Assembly (NCBI RefSeq): GCF_014196505.1
Contig: NZ_JACIDW010000011.1
Location: 91,146-155,145 of the forward strand
Length of the DNA: 64,000 nt
Direction of reading: 5' to 3'
Source of the DNA: Rhizobium metallidurans
GTDB taxonomy: Bacteria; Pseudomonadota; Alphaproteobacteria; Rhizobiales; Rhizobiaceae
The position numbers were made by a program, and so were the translations under genes. Shown piece by piece: positions 54,773-64,000 of this stretch. How positions within the stretch are numbered: the first letter of the stretch is position 1; every line of letters starts with the position of its first letter. Below the pieces are notes generated by a model. The model worked only from the letters and a program-made list of their open reading frames with translations. It was not told the DNA's origin and searched no databases.

Positions 54773-54794
54773 TTGACGTTTACGAAAACGTCAA
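54773..54794 (-). promoter_or_regulatory. Palindromic operator upstream of the flavin oxidoreductase
   Basis: TTGACGTTT and AAACGTCAA flank the 4-base spacer ACGA, giving a perfect 9+9 inverted repeat. Half-sites TTGACGT/ACGTCAA are those of the fadD operator at 10802-10817, but here they are 8 bases apart instead of 2. Confidence 0.6.
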
Positions 54795-55004
54795 TGTGAT
54801 AGCAGAGAGTTTTCGCCAGGAAAAGACCGCCGTCGCGGTTCCGCCAACATCGGTTGCTCTATAAAAAGGTCTGCCTTTCGGTATTATCCCCTGTTGAACG
54901 GGGGCCGTTGGCAGCCTCAGCCTTGCGGTTTGCGGCATCAGCCGCTACCGCAGTGGCATATTGTTAAGCATAATGACGCCTGTCATCAGAACGAAGGACC
55001 GGAC

Positions 55005-56186
55005 GTGAGCGGATTAGAAACGGCTATCAGAACGGCGCTAGACAACGCCGATCGCGACAATCCCGAAGTCCGAGCCAAGATCTATCAATCCGCGCGCCAG
55101 GCGCTGGAGGCCGGTCTGCGCAAGCAGGACGTCACCGATACCAACGCGATCGCGCATCATCGCCACCGCCTGGAAACGACGATCCACATGATCGAGGCCG
55201 AGGAGCGGCAGCGCCTACATCCGCGCCAGGGGCCGCCGGAGGTGCCGGTGCCGCCGGTCGTCGATCTTCCGCCCCCGCCGGCTCCGCGCGCCCGCGAGGA
55301 TTTCGACAGCCCCTCGATCGGTGGCGAAACGCGCGCCCCCGAGGTCATGGTTGCCGATCATCGCCAAGATGACGATTCCGGCCTCGCCGGCCTGCACGCC
55401 GGAAATGCGGATCATCTGTCGGCCGCACCCGAACCCTTGGCGGCCGAAAAGAAGCCGGCCGGCATGGATTTCCGCCCGGAACGTGCGGTTTCCCGGCGCA
55501 AGCCGCGAAAGTTCTTCTCCCGGCTGCTCGTCTGGTGCGTCTTGCTCGCCTTTATCGGCATGGGCGCCTGGTGGGTGCAGACCTCCGGCCTTTTGATGAC
55601 CGCTGCCGAGCGTGATACCAGCGTCGCCAATCCGCCCGCCACCACCGCGCCGGAGGATTTCAACGGCACCAGCACGGATGACGGCCATAGCGCCGATAGC
55701 GACACGGCGCCTGCCATCGATCCGCAGAATTCCTTCTCCGCCGCCTGGCTCGAGGTTTTCAAACCCTCCGATACCAACAAGATCGTCAAGGGTGCGCAGG
55801 CGCGTGTCGAAAACGTCGCGGAAAATGATGGCCCGGCACTCCGCCTGACGTCGCAAGCCCCGGGAACCGACGGCAATGTCGGGATCAGCGTTCCCCCCGA
55901 TATCCTGCAGCAGCTCGCGGGCAAGTCCTCGACGATCGCCATTACCCTGCAGTCGACCTCCGACGAGCCGACGCAGATCACCGTCGAATGCGACTTCCAG
56001 TCGCTCGGCGATTGCGCCCGTCACCGCTTCACGATCAACAGGGAGAAGTCGGACGTGCTGCTGCAGGTCCGGTTCGATCGATCGCTGGCGCCCACCTCCG
56101 CCGGCAACCTGCTGATCAACAGCGACGTGGACGGCAAGGCGCGGGGCATCAACCTCTACGCCGTGCGCATTCTGCCCGGCCAGTAA
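55005..56186 (+). CDS. Membrane-anchored protein with one transmembrane helix, unknown function
   Basis: A 393-residue protein. Residues 1-90 are a helical cytoplasmic region (LETAIRTALDNADRDNPEVRAKIYQSARQAL). A Pro-rich linker follows, then a basic stretch RRKPRKFF and one membrane helix (LLVWCVLLAFIGMGAWWV) around residue 175. The periplasmic part has a disordered acidic linker and a C-terminal beta-sandwich-like domain of about 140 residues. The layout recalls a cell-envelope or carbohydrate-sensing protein conserved in rhizobia. The GTG at 55005 is chosen because GAAGGA lies 6 bases upstream; no start signal precedes the upstream ATG. Confidence 0.7.
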   Translation: MSGLETAIRTALDNADRDNPEVRAKIYQSARQALEAGLRKQDVTDTNAIAHHRHRLETTIHMIEAEERQRLHPRQGPPEVPVPPVVDLPPPPAPRAREDFDSPSIGGETRAPEVMVADHRQDDDSGLAGLHAGNADHLSAAPEPLAAEKKPAGMDFRPERAVSRRKPRKFFSRLLVWCVLLAFIGMGAWWVQTSGLLMTAAERDTSVANPPATTAPEDFNGTSTDDGHSADSDTAPAIDPQNSFSAAWLEVFKPSDTNKIVKGAQARVENVAENDGPALRLTSQAPGTDGNVGISVPPDILQQLAGKSSTIAITLQSTSDEPTQITVECDFQSLGDCARHRFTINREKSDVLLQVRFDRSLAPTSAGNLLINSDVDGKARGINLYAVRILPGQ

Positions 56187-56214
56187 CGCGCTCAGGTGAC
56201 GCGCTTGGGTGCGA

Positions 56215-57096
56215 TCACGCCAGGAACTTCGGTCCCTGGCCGATGATCTTGTCGTCGAGCTTGCCGATCGCGTCCTTGTCCTTGCCGTCATATTCGATCG
56301 TCTTCAGCATGTGGCGGATAAGGTTCAGCCGGGCGCGACGCTTGTCGTTGGCGTGAACGACGGTCCAGGGCGCGAATTCCGTATGCGTCTGCTTGAGCAT
56401 CCGGTCGCGTTTTTCGCTGTACTCGTCCCATTTCGTCAGCGCGGCTATATCCATCGACGACAGCTTCCACACCTTTCGCGGATCATGGCGGCGGTCGTGA
56501 AACCGCTTGAGCTGCATCTCGCGACCGATATCCAGGTAGAACTTGAAGAAGAAGATGCCTTCGTGGCTGATCACCTTCTCGATCTGCGGTGCCTGCGCGA
56601 GAAAGTCCTCGTATTGCTTTTGCGTGCAGAAGCCCATGATCGGCTCGACGCCGGCGCGGTTGTACCAGGAGCGGTCGAACAGCACGAATTCGCCAGCCGT
56701 CGGAAACTGCGCGATGTAGCGCTGGAAATACCATTGCCCGGCCTCGCGGTCGGTGGGCTTCGTCAGCGCCACGACGCGGGCAAGGCGGGGGTTCATGTGC
56801 GCGGAAGAGGCGGAGATCGCGCCGCCCTTGCCGGCCGCGTCGCGGCCCTCGAACAGCGCCATGACGCGCTTTCCGGTCGCCTGCAGCCAGAACTGCACCT
56901 TCACCAGTTCGACCTGAAGCGCCTTCAGCTCTTCGAGATACTCATCTTCCTTGAGCTTCTTGTTGTAGGGGAAGTCGCCCGATTTCAGCGCTTCCTCGTC
57001 GACCCAGTCGGGCAGAACGGGGTCATCCACGTCGAAGACGCGCTTCTTGCCGCGAATTTCCAGTTCGACTGCCCTGCTTTCGACTTCCTGCGCCAT
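56215..57096 (-). CDS. ppk2: Polyphosphate kinase 2
   Basis: A 293-residue kinase that transfers phosphate between polyphosphate and nucleoside diphosphates. Walker A is [11 protein letters not shown] and Walker B lies in [18 protein letters not shown]; the lid segment [17 protein letters not shown] follows. One PPK2 domain indicates class I, which favours making ATP or GTP from polyphosphate. GAGGAGG precedes the ATG at 57096. It is divergent from phoR, so storage phosphate use and phosphate sensing sit side by side. Confidence 0.93.
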   Translation of the reverse strand: MAQEVESRAVELEIRGKKRVFDVDDPVLPDWVDEEALKSGDFPYNKKLKEDEYLEELKALQVELVKVQFWLQATGKRVMALFEGRDAAGKGGAISASSAHMNPRLARVVALTKPTDREAGQWYFQRYIAQFPTAGEFVLFDRSWYNRAGVEPIMGFCTQKQYEDFLAQAPQIEKVISHEGIFFFKFYLDIGREMQLKRFHDRRHDPRKVWKLSSMDIAALTKWDEYSEKRDRMLKQTHTEFAPWTVVHANDKRRARLNLIRHMLKTIEYDGKDKDAIGKLDDKIIGQGPKFLA

Positions 57097-57301
57097 GACG
57101 ATCCTCCTCGGTCTATGAGTAGCGGCCAAGGCGAACATATTTCCTTTTGAAAATCAAACATCTTGGCGCCGGTAAAAATTATGTGCGTAGGCTTGGCGCT
57201 TGTCGGTTTGCTGGCGGCATCGGTAAACTTCTGTCATGAAAGAGCGCTATCAGGCGAAGTTTGATAGCCAACGAAGAACGAATCAACGTCGCGAGGGGCA
57301 C

Positions 57302-58570
57302 TTGGAACAGCAAACGCCATGGACGGCAAAACTGACGGCGAAGATCCGTCGGGAGAGCTTCGTGCTTCTTGTCGCAGTGGCGATCGCTTTCATCGCCGCT
57401 ACCGCGGGCATGAACGGATGGGGCGTGCTCGGGCTGCTGGCGATCATGCTTCTCGCCATCATGTGTTCGTCCGAGCCGCGCAAGCAGATCACGCCGGCGC
57501 CACCTGTGCCCGAGGTCGATGAGCCAGCGCGCAGCCTCTTGCCCGAGGTGTCTGCCACGCTTTCCGCGCTTGATATCCCGGTCATGGTGCTGGCCGGCGA
57601 TGCCTCGGTGCTGTTCCAGAATCGCGCCGCCGAAAAGGCATTTGGCGAGGTCGTCATCGGGGCGCATATCTCCGCGCGCCTCCGCTCGCCGAGCATTCTC
57701 GACATGGTTCGCGAAACGATCGTCACCAATGCCCCGAACCAGATCGAGCACTCGGAACGCCTGCCGTCCGAGCGCGTCTATATTGTCCGAAGCTCGCCGG
57801 TGGAGCTCGGCGCCATCAATGGTATCGTTGGTGGATCAGGCGAGCGCCTCTTCGTCCTGTCCTTCCGCGATATATCGGAGGTCCGCCGTATCGACCGCAT
57901 GCGCTCGGATTTCGTTGCCAACGCCAGCCATGAGCTGCGCACGCCGCTCGCTTCGCTGCGCGGCTTCATCGAAACGATCCAGGGCCCGGCAAAAAGCGAC
58001 CTGAAGGCACAGGAACGCTTTCTCGGCATCATGTTCGACCAGACGACGCGCATGAGCCGGCTGGTCGACGACCTCTTGTCGCTGTCGCGTCTCGAGCTGA
58101 AGTCGCATATCGCGCCCGACGAGAAGGTCGATCTCGTTCCGCTGCTCGGCCATGTCCGGGATGCGCTTCTGCCGCTTGCAAACGATGTCGGCGTCGATAT
58201 CCGGCTGCATCTGCCGGAAGGCCGGGCCGAGGTGCTCGGCGACCGCGACGAGCTCGTGCAGGTATTTGAAAACCTGATCGAGAACGCCTGCAAGTACGGC
58301 CAGGAAGGAAAGGTCGTCGAGGTCTTCCTCAACAATGGTCCCGGCCGACCGGTCGAGGTCACCGTCGTCGACAAGGGACCGGGGATTCCGGCTGAGCATG
58401 TTCCGCGCCTGACGGAGCGCTTTTACCGCGTCAACATCGAGGACAGCCGTTCGAAGAAGGGCACCGGGCTGGGGCTTGCCATCGTCAAGCACATCCTGAC
58501 CCGCCACCGTGCGCGCCTGATCGTGAAGTCCGAGGTCGGCAAGGGAACGAGCTTTACAGTCCGATTTTGA
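57302..58570 (+). CDS. phoR: Phosphate regulon sensor histidine kinase PhoR
   Basis: A membrane histidine kinase of the phosphate two-component system. An N-terminal hydrophobic pair (LLVAVAIAFIAATAGM and LGLLAIMLLAIM) is followed by a PAS-like domain and HisKA with the phosphorylated histidine in ASHELRTPL. The catalytic domain has N box ENLIENACKYG, G1 VDKGPGIP and G2 KGTGLGLAIVKHIL. It should phosphorylate PhoB under phosphate limitation; PhoB is not in the window. Start is uncertain: TTG at 57302 follows GAGGGG, while ATG at 57236 lacks a signal. The pst operon follows 198 bases later. Confidence 0.92.
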   Translation: MEQQTPWTAKLTAKIRRESFVLLVAVAIAFIAATAGMNGWGVLGLLAIMLLAIMCSSEPRKQITPAPPVPEVDEPARSLLPEVSATLSALDIPVMVLAGDASVLFQNRAAEKAFGEVVIGAHISARLRSPSILDMVRETIVTNAPNQIEHSERLPSERVYIVRSSPVELGAINGIVGGSGERLFVLSFRDISEVRRIDRMRSDFVANASHELRTPLASLRGFIETIQGPAKSDLKAQERFLGIMFDQTTRMSRLVDDLLSLSRLELKSHIAPDEKVDLVPLLGHVRDALLPLANDVGVDIRLHLPEGRAEVLGDRDELVQVFENLIENACKYGQEGKVVEVFLNNGPGRPVEVTVVDKGPGIPAEHVPRLTERFYRVNIEDSRSKKGTGLGLAIVKHILTRHRARLIVKSEVGKGTSFTVRF

Positions 58571-58631
58571 CATAAAAGAACGGTCTTCGTTCGTGAAGTT
58601 CAGTTTTATCTATGTATTTCAAATGCATAGA

Positions 58632-58649
58632 CTGTCATAAATGTTTCAC
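58632..58649 (+). promoter_or_regulatory. Pho box upstream of pstS
   Basis: CTGTCATAAATGTTTCAC fits the PhoB-binding layout of two CTGTCAT-type repeats 11 bases apart, the second one degenerate. Further PhoB-like pieces follow (TTGACATAAAAG, CTTGTCAT), suggesting several bound dimers. It lies 120 bases upstream of pstS. Confidence 0.8.
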
Positions 58650-58768
58650 CGAATTGACATAAAAGCTCTTGTCATCAGGGGCTAAAGAATGCGTGCCGCT
58701 GACAGAGACGGCACCGTCAGGGGCCGTTCCAGGCCCCACCCAGACAGCTATAAGCCCGGGAGACTATT

Positions 58769-59803
58769 ATGAACGCTTTTAAACTTACGGTCGCCGCACT
58801 TGCTGCTTCCGCCGCTTTCGCAGGCGCGGCTGTTGCTCGCGACCAGGTGCAGGTCAGTGGTTCGTCCACCGTTCTGCCTTACGCCAAGATCGTTGCCGAG
58901 AGCTTCGGCGAAACCTTCAAGGACTTCAAGACGCCGGTCGTTGAATCCGGCGGCACCGGCGCTGGCCTCAAGGAATTCTGCAAGGGCGTAGGCCCTGACA
59001 CGATCGATATCGCCAACGCTTCGCGTCCGATCAACGCCAAGGAACTGGAAGCCTGCAAGGCTGCCGGCGTCACCGACGTCCAGGAAGTCAAGATCGGCTA
59101 CGACGGCATCGTCTTCGCGACCGACTCGTCCAACCCTGACGTCGCTTACGAGCCGGCCGACCTCTACAAGGCTCTCGCTGCTCAGGTTGTTGTCGACGGC
59201 AAGCTGGTCGCAAACCCCTACAAGAAGTGGTCGGAAGTCAACCCGAAGCTCCCGGCTGTTAATATCGCTGCCTACATCCCTGGCGAAAAGCACGGCACCC
59301 GCGAAGTGTTCGAACTGAACGTTCTCGCTGCTGGCTGCAAGGATAGCGGCGCTCTCGACGTGATCTCCAAGGAAATCACCGACAAGGCTGCCCAGAGCAA
59401 GGCTTGCGTTGCTGTTCGCAAGGACGGCGCTGCAGTCGACATCGACGGCGACTACCCGGAAACGCTGGCACGCATCGCTGCCAACAAGACCGGCGTTGGC
59501 GTATTCGGCCTCTCCTTCTACGAAAACAACGCTGACAAGCTGAAGGTTGCCACCGTAAAGGGCATCGTTCCGACCCCGGAAACGATCGCTAACGGCACCT
59601 ATCCGGTTTCCCGTCCGCTGTTCTTCTACGTGAAGAAGGCTCACCTGGGCGTTATCCCGGGTCTGAAGGAATACGTGAACTTCTTCGTATCCGACCAGAT
59701 GGTTGGCCCTGACAGCCCGCTCGTCGAGTACGGCCTGGTTGCTGCTCCGGACGCCGAGCGCGAAGCGACCCGCAAGGCAGTCGAAGACGGCAAGACCATG
59801 TAA
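58769..59803 (+). CDS. pstS: Phosphate-binding periplasmic protein PstS
   Basis: A 344-residue periplasmic protein that captures inorganic phosphate for the Pst transporter. The signal peptide MNAFKLTVAALAASAAFAGA is cut near AVARD. Phosphate-contact segments are VSGSSTVLPYAK, ESGGTGAGLKEFC and KHGTREVFE. Its codons differ from the neighbours, with many GCT and AAG, as expected for very high expression. GGGAG precedes the ATG. A strong hairpin follows the gene. Confidence 0.96.
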   Translation: MNAFKLTVAALAASAAFAGAAVARDQVQVSGSSTVLPYAKIVAESFGETFKDFKTPVVESGGTGAGLKEFCKGVGPDTIDIANASRPINAKELEACKAAGVTDVQEVKIGYDGIVFATDSSNPDVAYEPADLYKALAAQVVVDGKLVANPYKKWSEVNPKLPAVNIAAYIPGEKHGTREVFELNVLAAGCKDSGALDVISKEITDKAAQSKACVAVRKDGAAVDIDGDYPETLARIAANKTGVGVFGLSFYENNADKLKVATVKGIVPTPETIANGTYPVSRPLFFYVKKAHLGVIPGLKEYVNFFVSDQMVGPDSPLVEYGLVAAPDAEREATRKAVEDGKTM

Positions 59804-59811
59804 TCGACTTT

Positions 59812-59841
59812 GCCGGCGCGAACCGAAGGGTTCGCGCCGGC
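59812..59841 (+). promoter_or_regulatory. Stable hairpin between pstS and pstC
   Basis: GCCGGCGCGAACC and GGTTCGCGCCGGC form a perfect 13-bp stem with a GAAG tetraloop, 9 bases after the pstS stop. No U-run follows, so it probably protects the pstS message from 3' decay and lowers pstC expression, rather than ending transcription fully. Confidence 0.7.
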
Positions 59842-59958
59842 ACTGCCTTTGTCCGCTCTAAGGGGGCGGCGAAGTTGAACTACTCCATGATTGGAAGCCG
59901 AAATGGCCGTGCTGGCATTTCGCTCTTTGGGGGCCAAGGGCCTGGGGGACCTTAACGA

Positions 59959-61440
59959 ATGAGTACATCCGTCTTACTCTTGTGCCTCGTTGTGCTTGGC
60001 GCCGTTGCCTTCGTGGCAGCGCGCGGCCGCGCGACGGCGCTTGCCGGAGGCAAGTCCTCGGCACTGCATTCCCGGCCCGGCTACTACGGTGCCTACGCCG
60101 CTATCTGGGCTGTCCTGCCCGCGCTGCTCGTGCTGTGCGCCTGGCTTATCATCAGCCCATCCATCATCGAATCCTCCGTCCGTGGCGGCTTCCCTGAAGA
60201 CGTCAAGGCCCTGCCGGCCGCACAGCAGAACCTGAACTACGGCATGGTCAACGCCATCGCCCGTGGTCTGCCGCTGCTCGCGCAGGAAGACGTCGCCGCG
60301 GGCGTCGGCGATCCCGCCGGCCTGCAGGCCAAGCTCGCCGCTAAGGGCGTTCCGCTCGCCGGCGTGCCGCAGCCTTACATGATCGAAGGCGCGCAGACGC
60401 TGAACGCCGAGAGCGGTGTCAGCCGCCTGATCATGACGCTGGTCGTTCTGGTGCTTGCCGTCGCCGGCGGCGCCTATGCGCTGCGCGAAGTCGCCCCACG
60501 TTTCCGTGCCCGCAACCGCGTCGAGCGCGTCATGCTCTGGGGCCTGTTGCTTGCGTCCTCCATCGCCATCCTGACCACGGTTGGCATCGTCATGTCGATG
60601 CTGACGGAAGCGGCCGCCTTCTTCTCCGAGGTTCCGGCCGCCGAGTTCTTCTTCGGCACGGTCTGGGATCCGCGCTTCGCCGGCGCCGGCAGTTCGTCCT
60701 TCGGTCAGTTCGGCCTCATCCCGCTGTTGCTCGGCACGCTCTACATCGGCTTCGTCGCCATGCTCGTCGCCGTTCCGGTCGGCCTGTTCGCGGCCATCTA
60801 CATGGCGGAATACGCGGCTCCCAGGATTCGCGGTATCGCCAAGCCGCTGCTCGAAGTCCTGGCCGGTATCCCGACCATCGTCTACGGCTTCTTCGCCCTC
60901 GTCACCGTCGGTCCGTTCCTGCGCGACCTCTCTTCCCAGGTGAATGGTCTCCTGACCGGCGACTACAGCAACTTCATCCAGGCGCAGAGCGTACTGACCG
61001 CCGGCATCGTCATGGGCATCATGCTGATCCCGTACGTCTCCTCGCTGTCGGACGACATCATCACCGCCGTACCGCGCGCCCTGCGTGACGGTTCGCTCGG
61101 TCTCGGCGCCACGCGCTCGGAAACGATCAAGAAGGTGGTTCTCCCCGCCGCCCTGCCTGGCATCGTCGGCGCTCTCCTGATGACCGCCTCGCGCGCCATC
61201 GGCGAAACCATGATCGTCGTGCTTGCGGCCGGCGTCGCCGCCCGCATCCAGATCAACCCCTTCGAGCCGATGACGACGGTGACGGTCAAGATCGTCAACC
61301 AGCTGACGGGTGACCTCGAGTTCACCTCGCCGCAGACGCTGGTTGCCTTCGCGCTTGGCATCACGCTGTTCTTCATCACGCTTTGCCTTAACATCTACGC
61401 GCTCTTCATCGTGCGCAAATACCGGGAGCAGTACGAATGA
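59959..61440 (+). CDS. pstC: Phosphate ABC transporter permease PstC
   Basis: A 493-residue inner-membrane permease. An N-terminal extension of about 200 residues, with a periplasmic loop (VRGGFPEDVKALPAAQQ), is typical of alphaproteobacterial PstC. The transport domain follows from about residue 260, with the EAA loop SLGLGATRSETIKKVVLPAALPGI. The frame is intact over the whole length. Its last four bases overlap the pstA start (ATGA). It forms the channel with PstA. Confidence 0.95.
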   Translation: MSTSVLLLCLVVLGAVAFVAARGRATALAGGKSSALHSRPGYYGAYAAIWAVLPALLVLCAWLIISPSIIESSVRGGFPEDVKALPAAQQNLNYGMVNAIARGLPLLAQEDVAAGVGDPAGLQAKLAAKGVPLAGVPQPYMIEGAQTLNAESGVSRLIMTLVVLVLAVAGGAYALREVAPRFRARNRVERVMLWGLLLASSIAILTTVGIVMSMLTEAAAFFSEVPAAEFFFGTVWDPRFAGAGSSSFGQFGLIPLLLGTLYIGFVAMLVAVPVGLFAAIYMAEYAAPRIRGIAKPLLEVLAGIPTIVYGFFALVTVGPFLRDLSSQVNGLLTGDYSNFIQAQSVLTAGIVMGIMLIPYVSSLSDDIITAVPRALRDGSLGLGATRSETIKKVVLPAALPGIVGALLMTASRAIGETMIVVLAAGVAARIQINPFEPMTTVTVKIVNQLTGDLEFTSPQTLVAFALGITLFFITLCLNIYALFIVRKYREQYE

Positions 61441-62759
61441 CGGACGTTGTTTCCTCCTCGCAGGGCGTCGTCGTCTCCAAGGCGCCGGCCCGCCGCGACA
61501 TCGGCATCAAGCGTCGCTACGCCGCCGAGCGCCGGTTCCAGGCCTATGGCATCGCCGCCATCTCCTTCGGTCTGATCTTCCTCGCCATCCTGATCACGAC
61601 GGTCGTCCGTCAGGGCTACACGGCATTCCAGCAGACCGCGATCACGCTCCCCATCGAGTTCTCCGAAAAGGTTCTCGATCCCAACAACAAGCGCGCCACC
61701 GACCCCTCGGTGCTGATCACCGGCAACTATCCGGTGCTGATCCGCGATGCCATGGTCAAGACGCTGGGCATCAACGCCCAGAGCCGTCCGGAAACGCGTG
61801 ACGCCACCGCGATGATCTCCAAGGGCGCGCCGATCGTGCTCCGCGACATGGTCGTCGCCGACCCGTCGCTCATCGGCAAGACGGTCAACGTCACGCTGCT
61901 CGCCGACGCCAACGTCGACTCGGCCAACAAGGGCCAGATCGATCTGACGGTCGACGAGAAGAACCGCAAGGTCAACGACCGCCAGGTCGGCTGGATGCAG
62001 CAGCTTACCGCCAGCGGCGCGCTGACCAAGCAGTTCAACACCGGCCTCTTCGTCAACGGCAACTCCAGCCGTCCTGAGGCAGCAGGTCTCGGCGTGGCCC
62101 TGATCGGCTCGCTCTACCTGATGCTGATCGTTCTCGCCTTGTCGCTGCCGATCGGCGTCGCTGCCTCGATCTATCTCGAGGAGTTCGCGCCGAAGAACAA
62201 GCTGACCGACCTGATCGAGGTCAACATCAACAACCTCGCGGCGGTGCCCTCCATCGTCTACGGTCTGCTCGGTCTCGCCGTCTTCATCAACTTCGCTGGG
62301 CTCCCGCGCTCCGCGTCGCTGGTCGGCGGTCTGGTGCTGACGCTGATGACGCTGCCGACCATCATCATCGCCACCCGCGCGGCGTTGCGCGCCGTGCCGC
62401 CGTCGATCCGCGCCGCGGCGCTGGGCCTCGGCGCCTCGAAGATGCAGATGGTGTTCCACCATGTCCTGCCACTGGCAATGCCTGGCATCCTGACCGGCAC
62501 CATCATCGGTCTGGCGCACGCGCTCGGCGAAACCGCGCCGCTGCTCCTGATCGGCATGGTCGCCTTCGTCGCCAATGCGCCGACCACCCCGATGGATCCC
62601 TCCACGGCTCTGCCGGTGCAGGTCTACATGTGGGCAAACGAAGCCGAACGCGCCTTTGTCGAGCGCACGTCCGGCGCGATCATCGTCCTGCTCCTGTTCC
62701 TGATCGTCATGAACCTCGGAGCCATCCTCTTGCGTCGTCGCTTTGAGCGCCGCTGGTAA
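61437..62759 (+). CDS. pstA: Phosphate ABC transporter permease PstA
   Basis: A 440-residue permease. The N-terminal 200 residues carry one membrane helix and a periplasmic region of the DUF3333 kind. The C-terminal transport domain has the EAA loop [29 protein letters not shown]. The start is translationally coupled to pstC. Partner of PstC in the membrane channel. Confidence 0.95.
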   Translation: MTDVVSSSQGVVVSKAPARRDIGIKRRYAAERRFQAYGIAAISFGLIFLAILITTVVRQGYTAFQQTAITLPIEFSEKVLDPNNKRATDPSVLITGNYPVLIRDAMVKTLGINAQSRPETRDATAMISKGAPIVLRDMVVADPSLIGKTVNVTLLADANVDSANKGQIDLTVDEKNRKVNDRQVGWMQQLTASGALTKQFNTGLFVNGNSSRPEAAGLGVALIGSLYLMLIVLALSLPIGVAASIYLEEFAPKNKLTDLIEVNINNLAAVPSIVYGLLGLAVFINFAGLPRSASLVGGLVLTLMTLPTIIIATRAALRAVPPSIRAAALGLGASKMQMVFHHVLPLAMPGILTGTIIGLAHALGETAPLLLIGMVAFVANAPTTPMDPSTALPVQVYMWANEAERAFVERTSGAIIVLLLFLIVMNLGAILLRRRFERRW

Positions 62760-62773
62760 ACGGAGTAAACATC

Positions 62774-63589
<816 letters not shown>

Positions 63590-63632
63590 TCTCCGAAACC
63601 GGTAAACCTCAGGACATTCAAGGATAAGCCCC

Positions 63633-64000
63633 ATGGCATCGACACATATCTATTCCGCTTATGACGATGATCTCAAGTTCCTGACCCGCCGTATTTCGGA
63701 GATGGGCGGCCTTGCCGAGCAGATGGTCTCGGACGCTGTCCGGGCGCTGGTCAACGGTGACATCTCGCTCGCCCAGAAGGTCATTTCCGACGACGTGATC
63801 CTGGACAACGCCGAACGTGAAGTCGGCGAAAAGGCCATCATCACGATCGCCCGCCGTCAGCCGATGGCTGCCGACCTCCGCGAGATCATGGGTTCGATCC
63901 GCATTGCCGCCGACCTCGAGCGCGTCGGCGACCTCGGCAAGAACACCGCCAAGCGCGTCATCGCGGTCCAGAGCACCGGCGTTCCGCGCAAGCTCGCCCG
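63633..64000 (+). CDS. phoU: Phosphate signalling protein PhoU, cut by the window edge
   Basis: The ATG follows AAGGA. The first 122 residues are visible and match PhoU: SAYDDDLKFLTRRISEMGGLAEQ, the metal-binding DNAEREVGEKAI and the MAADLREIMGSIRIAADLERVGD repeat. PhoU links the Pst transporter to PhoR and holds the kinase off when phosphate is plentiful. The C-terminal half lies outside the window. Confidence 0.95.
   Translation, partial: MASTHIYSAYDDDLKFLTRRISEMGGLAEQMVSDAVRALVNGDISLAQKVISDDVILDNAEREVGEKAIITIARRQPMAADLREIMGSIRIAADLERVGDLGKNTAKRVIAVQSTGVPRKLA

Overview
The window is a stretch of alphaproteobacterial chromosome, most likely Rhizobium/Agrobacterium (Rhizobiaceae). The evidence is the high GC content with GC-rich third codon positions, alphaproteobacterial promoter forms (CTTGAT-N17-CTATAT), and typical rhizobial genes: pyrE, frk, pgi, a QAT-family osmoprotectant transporter, sugar ABC operons, and pstS-C-A-B-phoU with phoR. 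The species cannot be named from sequence alone.

Layout. 1-11.4 kb is housekeeping: a cut MgtC/SapB-like gene, a membrane diguanylate cyclase, pyrE, a fructokinase, an alpha/beta hydrolase, a MocR regulator divergent from an EamA exporter, pgi, a strong small-RNA candidate (about 8697-8786), fadD and a PRC-barrel protein. 11.4-18.2 kb holds a beta-mannosidase with a glyoxalase gene, then a four-gene osmoprotectant (OpuC/YehWXYZ-like) ABC operon. cutC follows. 19.2-28.4 kb is a sugar-acid/deoxysugar catabolic locus on the minus strand: UxaA-type dehydratase, aldo/keto reductase, FucU mutarotase, binding protein, RbsA-like ATPase, RbsC-like permease and zinc dehydrogenase. A divergent GntR-family regulator with two winged helices lies upstream. 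Two promoter segments in this locus share 20 of 25 bases.

29.73-53.62 kb is an integrated element of about 23.9 kb in the 3' end of tRNA-Thr(CGT). It is bounded by a 45-bp direct repeat, with a P4-type integrase just inside the left end. It carries an AlpA-like excisionase candidate, a C5-cytosine methyltransferase, a six-gene operon of phage-defence character, MobC plus a MOBP-type relaxase with a second gene nested in another frame, and a ColE2-type replicase. No conjugation apparatus is present, so it looks like a mobilizable element able to excise and perhaps replicate.

The defence operon (45.5 to 34.5 kb, minus strand) reads: SNF2-type helicase with an N-terminal PLD-like region, DUF4391 protein, an unknown 110-aa protein, beta-class N6-adenine methyltransferase (Mod), AlbA_2/ATPase-like protein, and type III Res helicase-nuclease. 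The genes overlap or nearly touch. It is more than a plain type III restriction system and lacks the DUF1998 gene expected of DISARM. It is the best candidate for an unusual system here.

53.8-64 kb returns to the chromosome: a nitronate-monooxygenase-like gene, a membrane-anchored protein, then a phosphate block of ppk2, phoR and the pst operon behind a Pho box, running off the end inside phoU.
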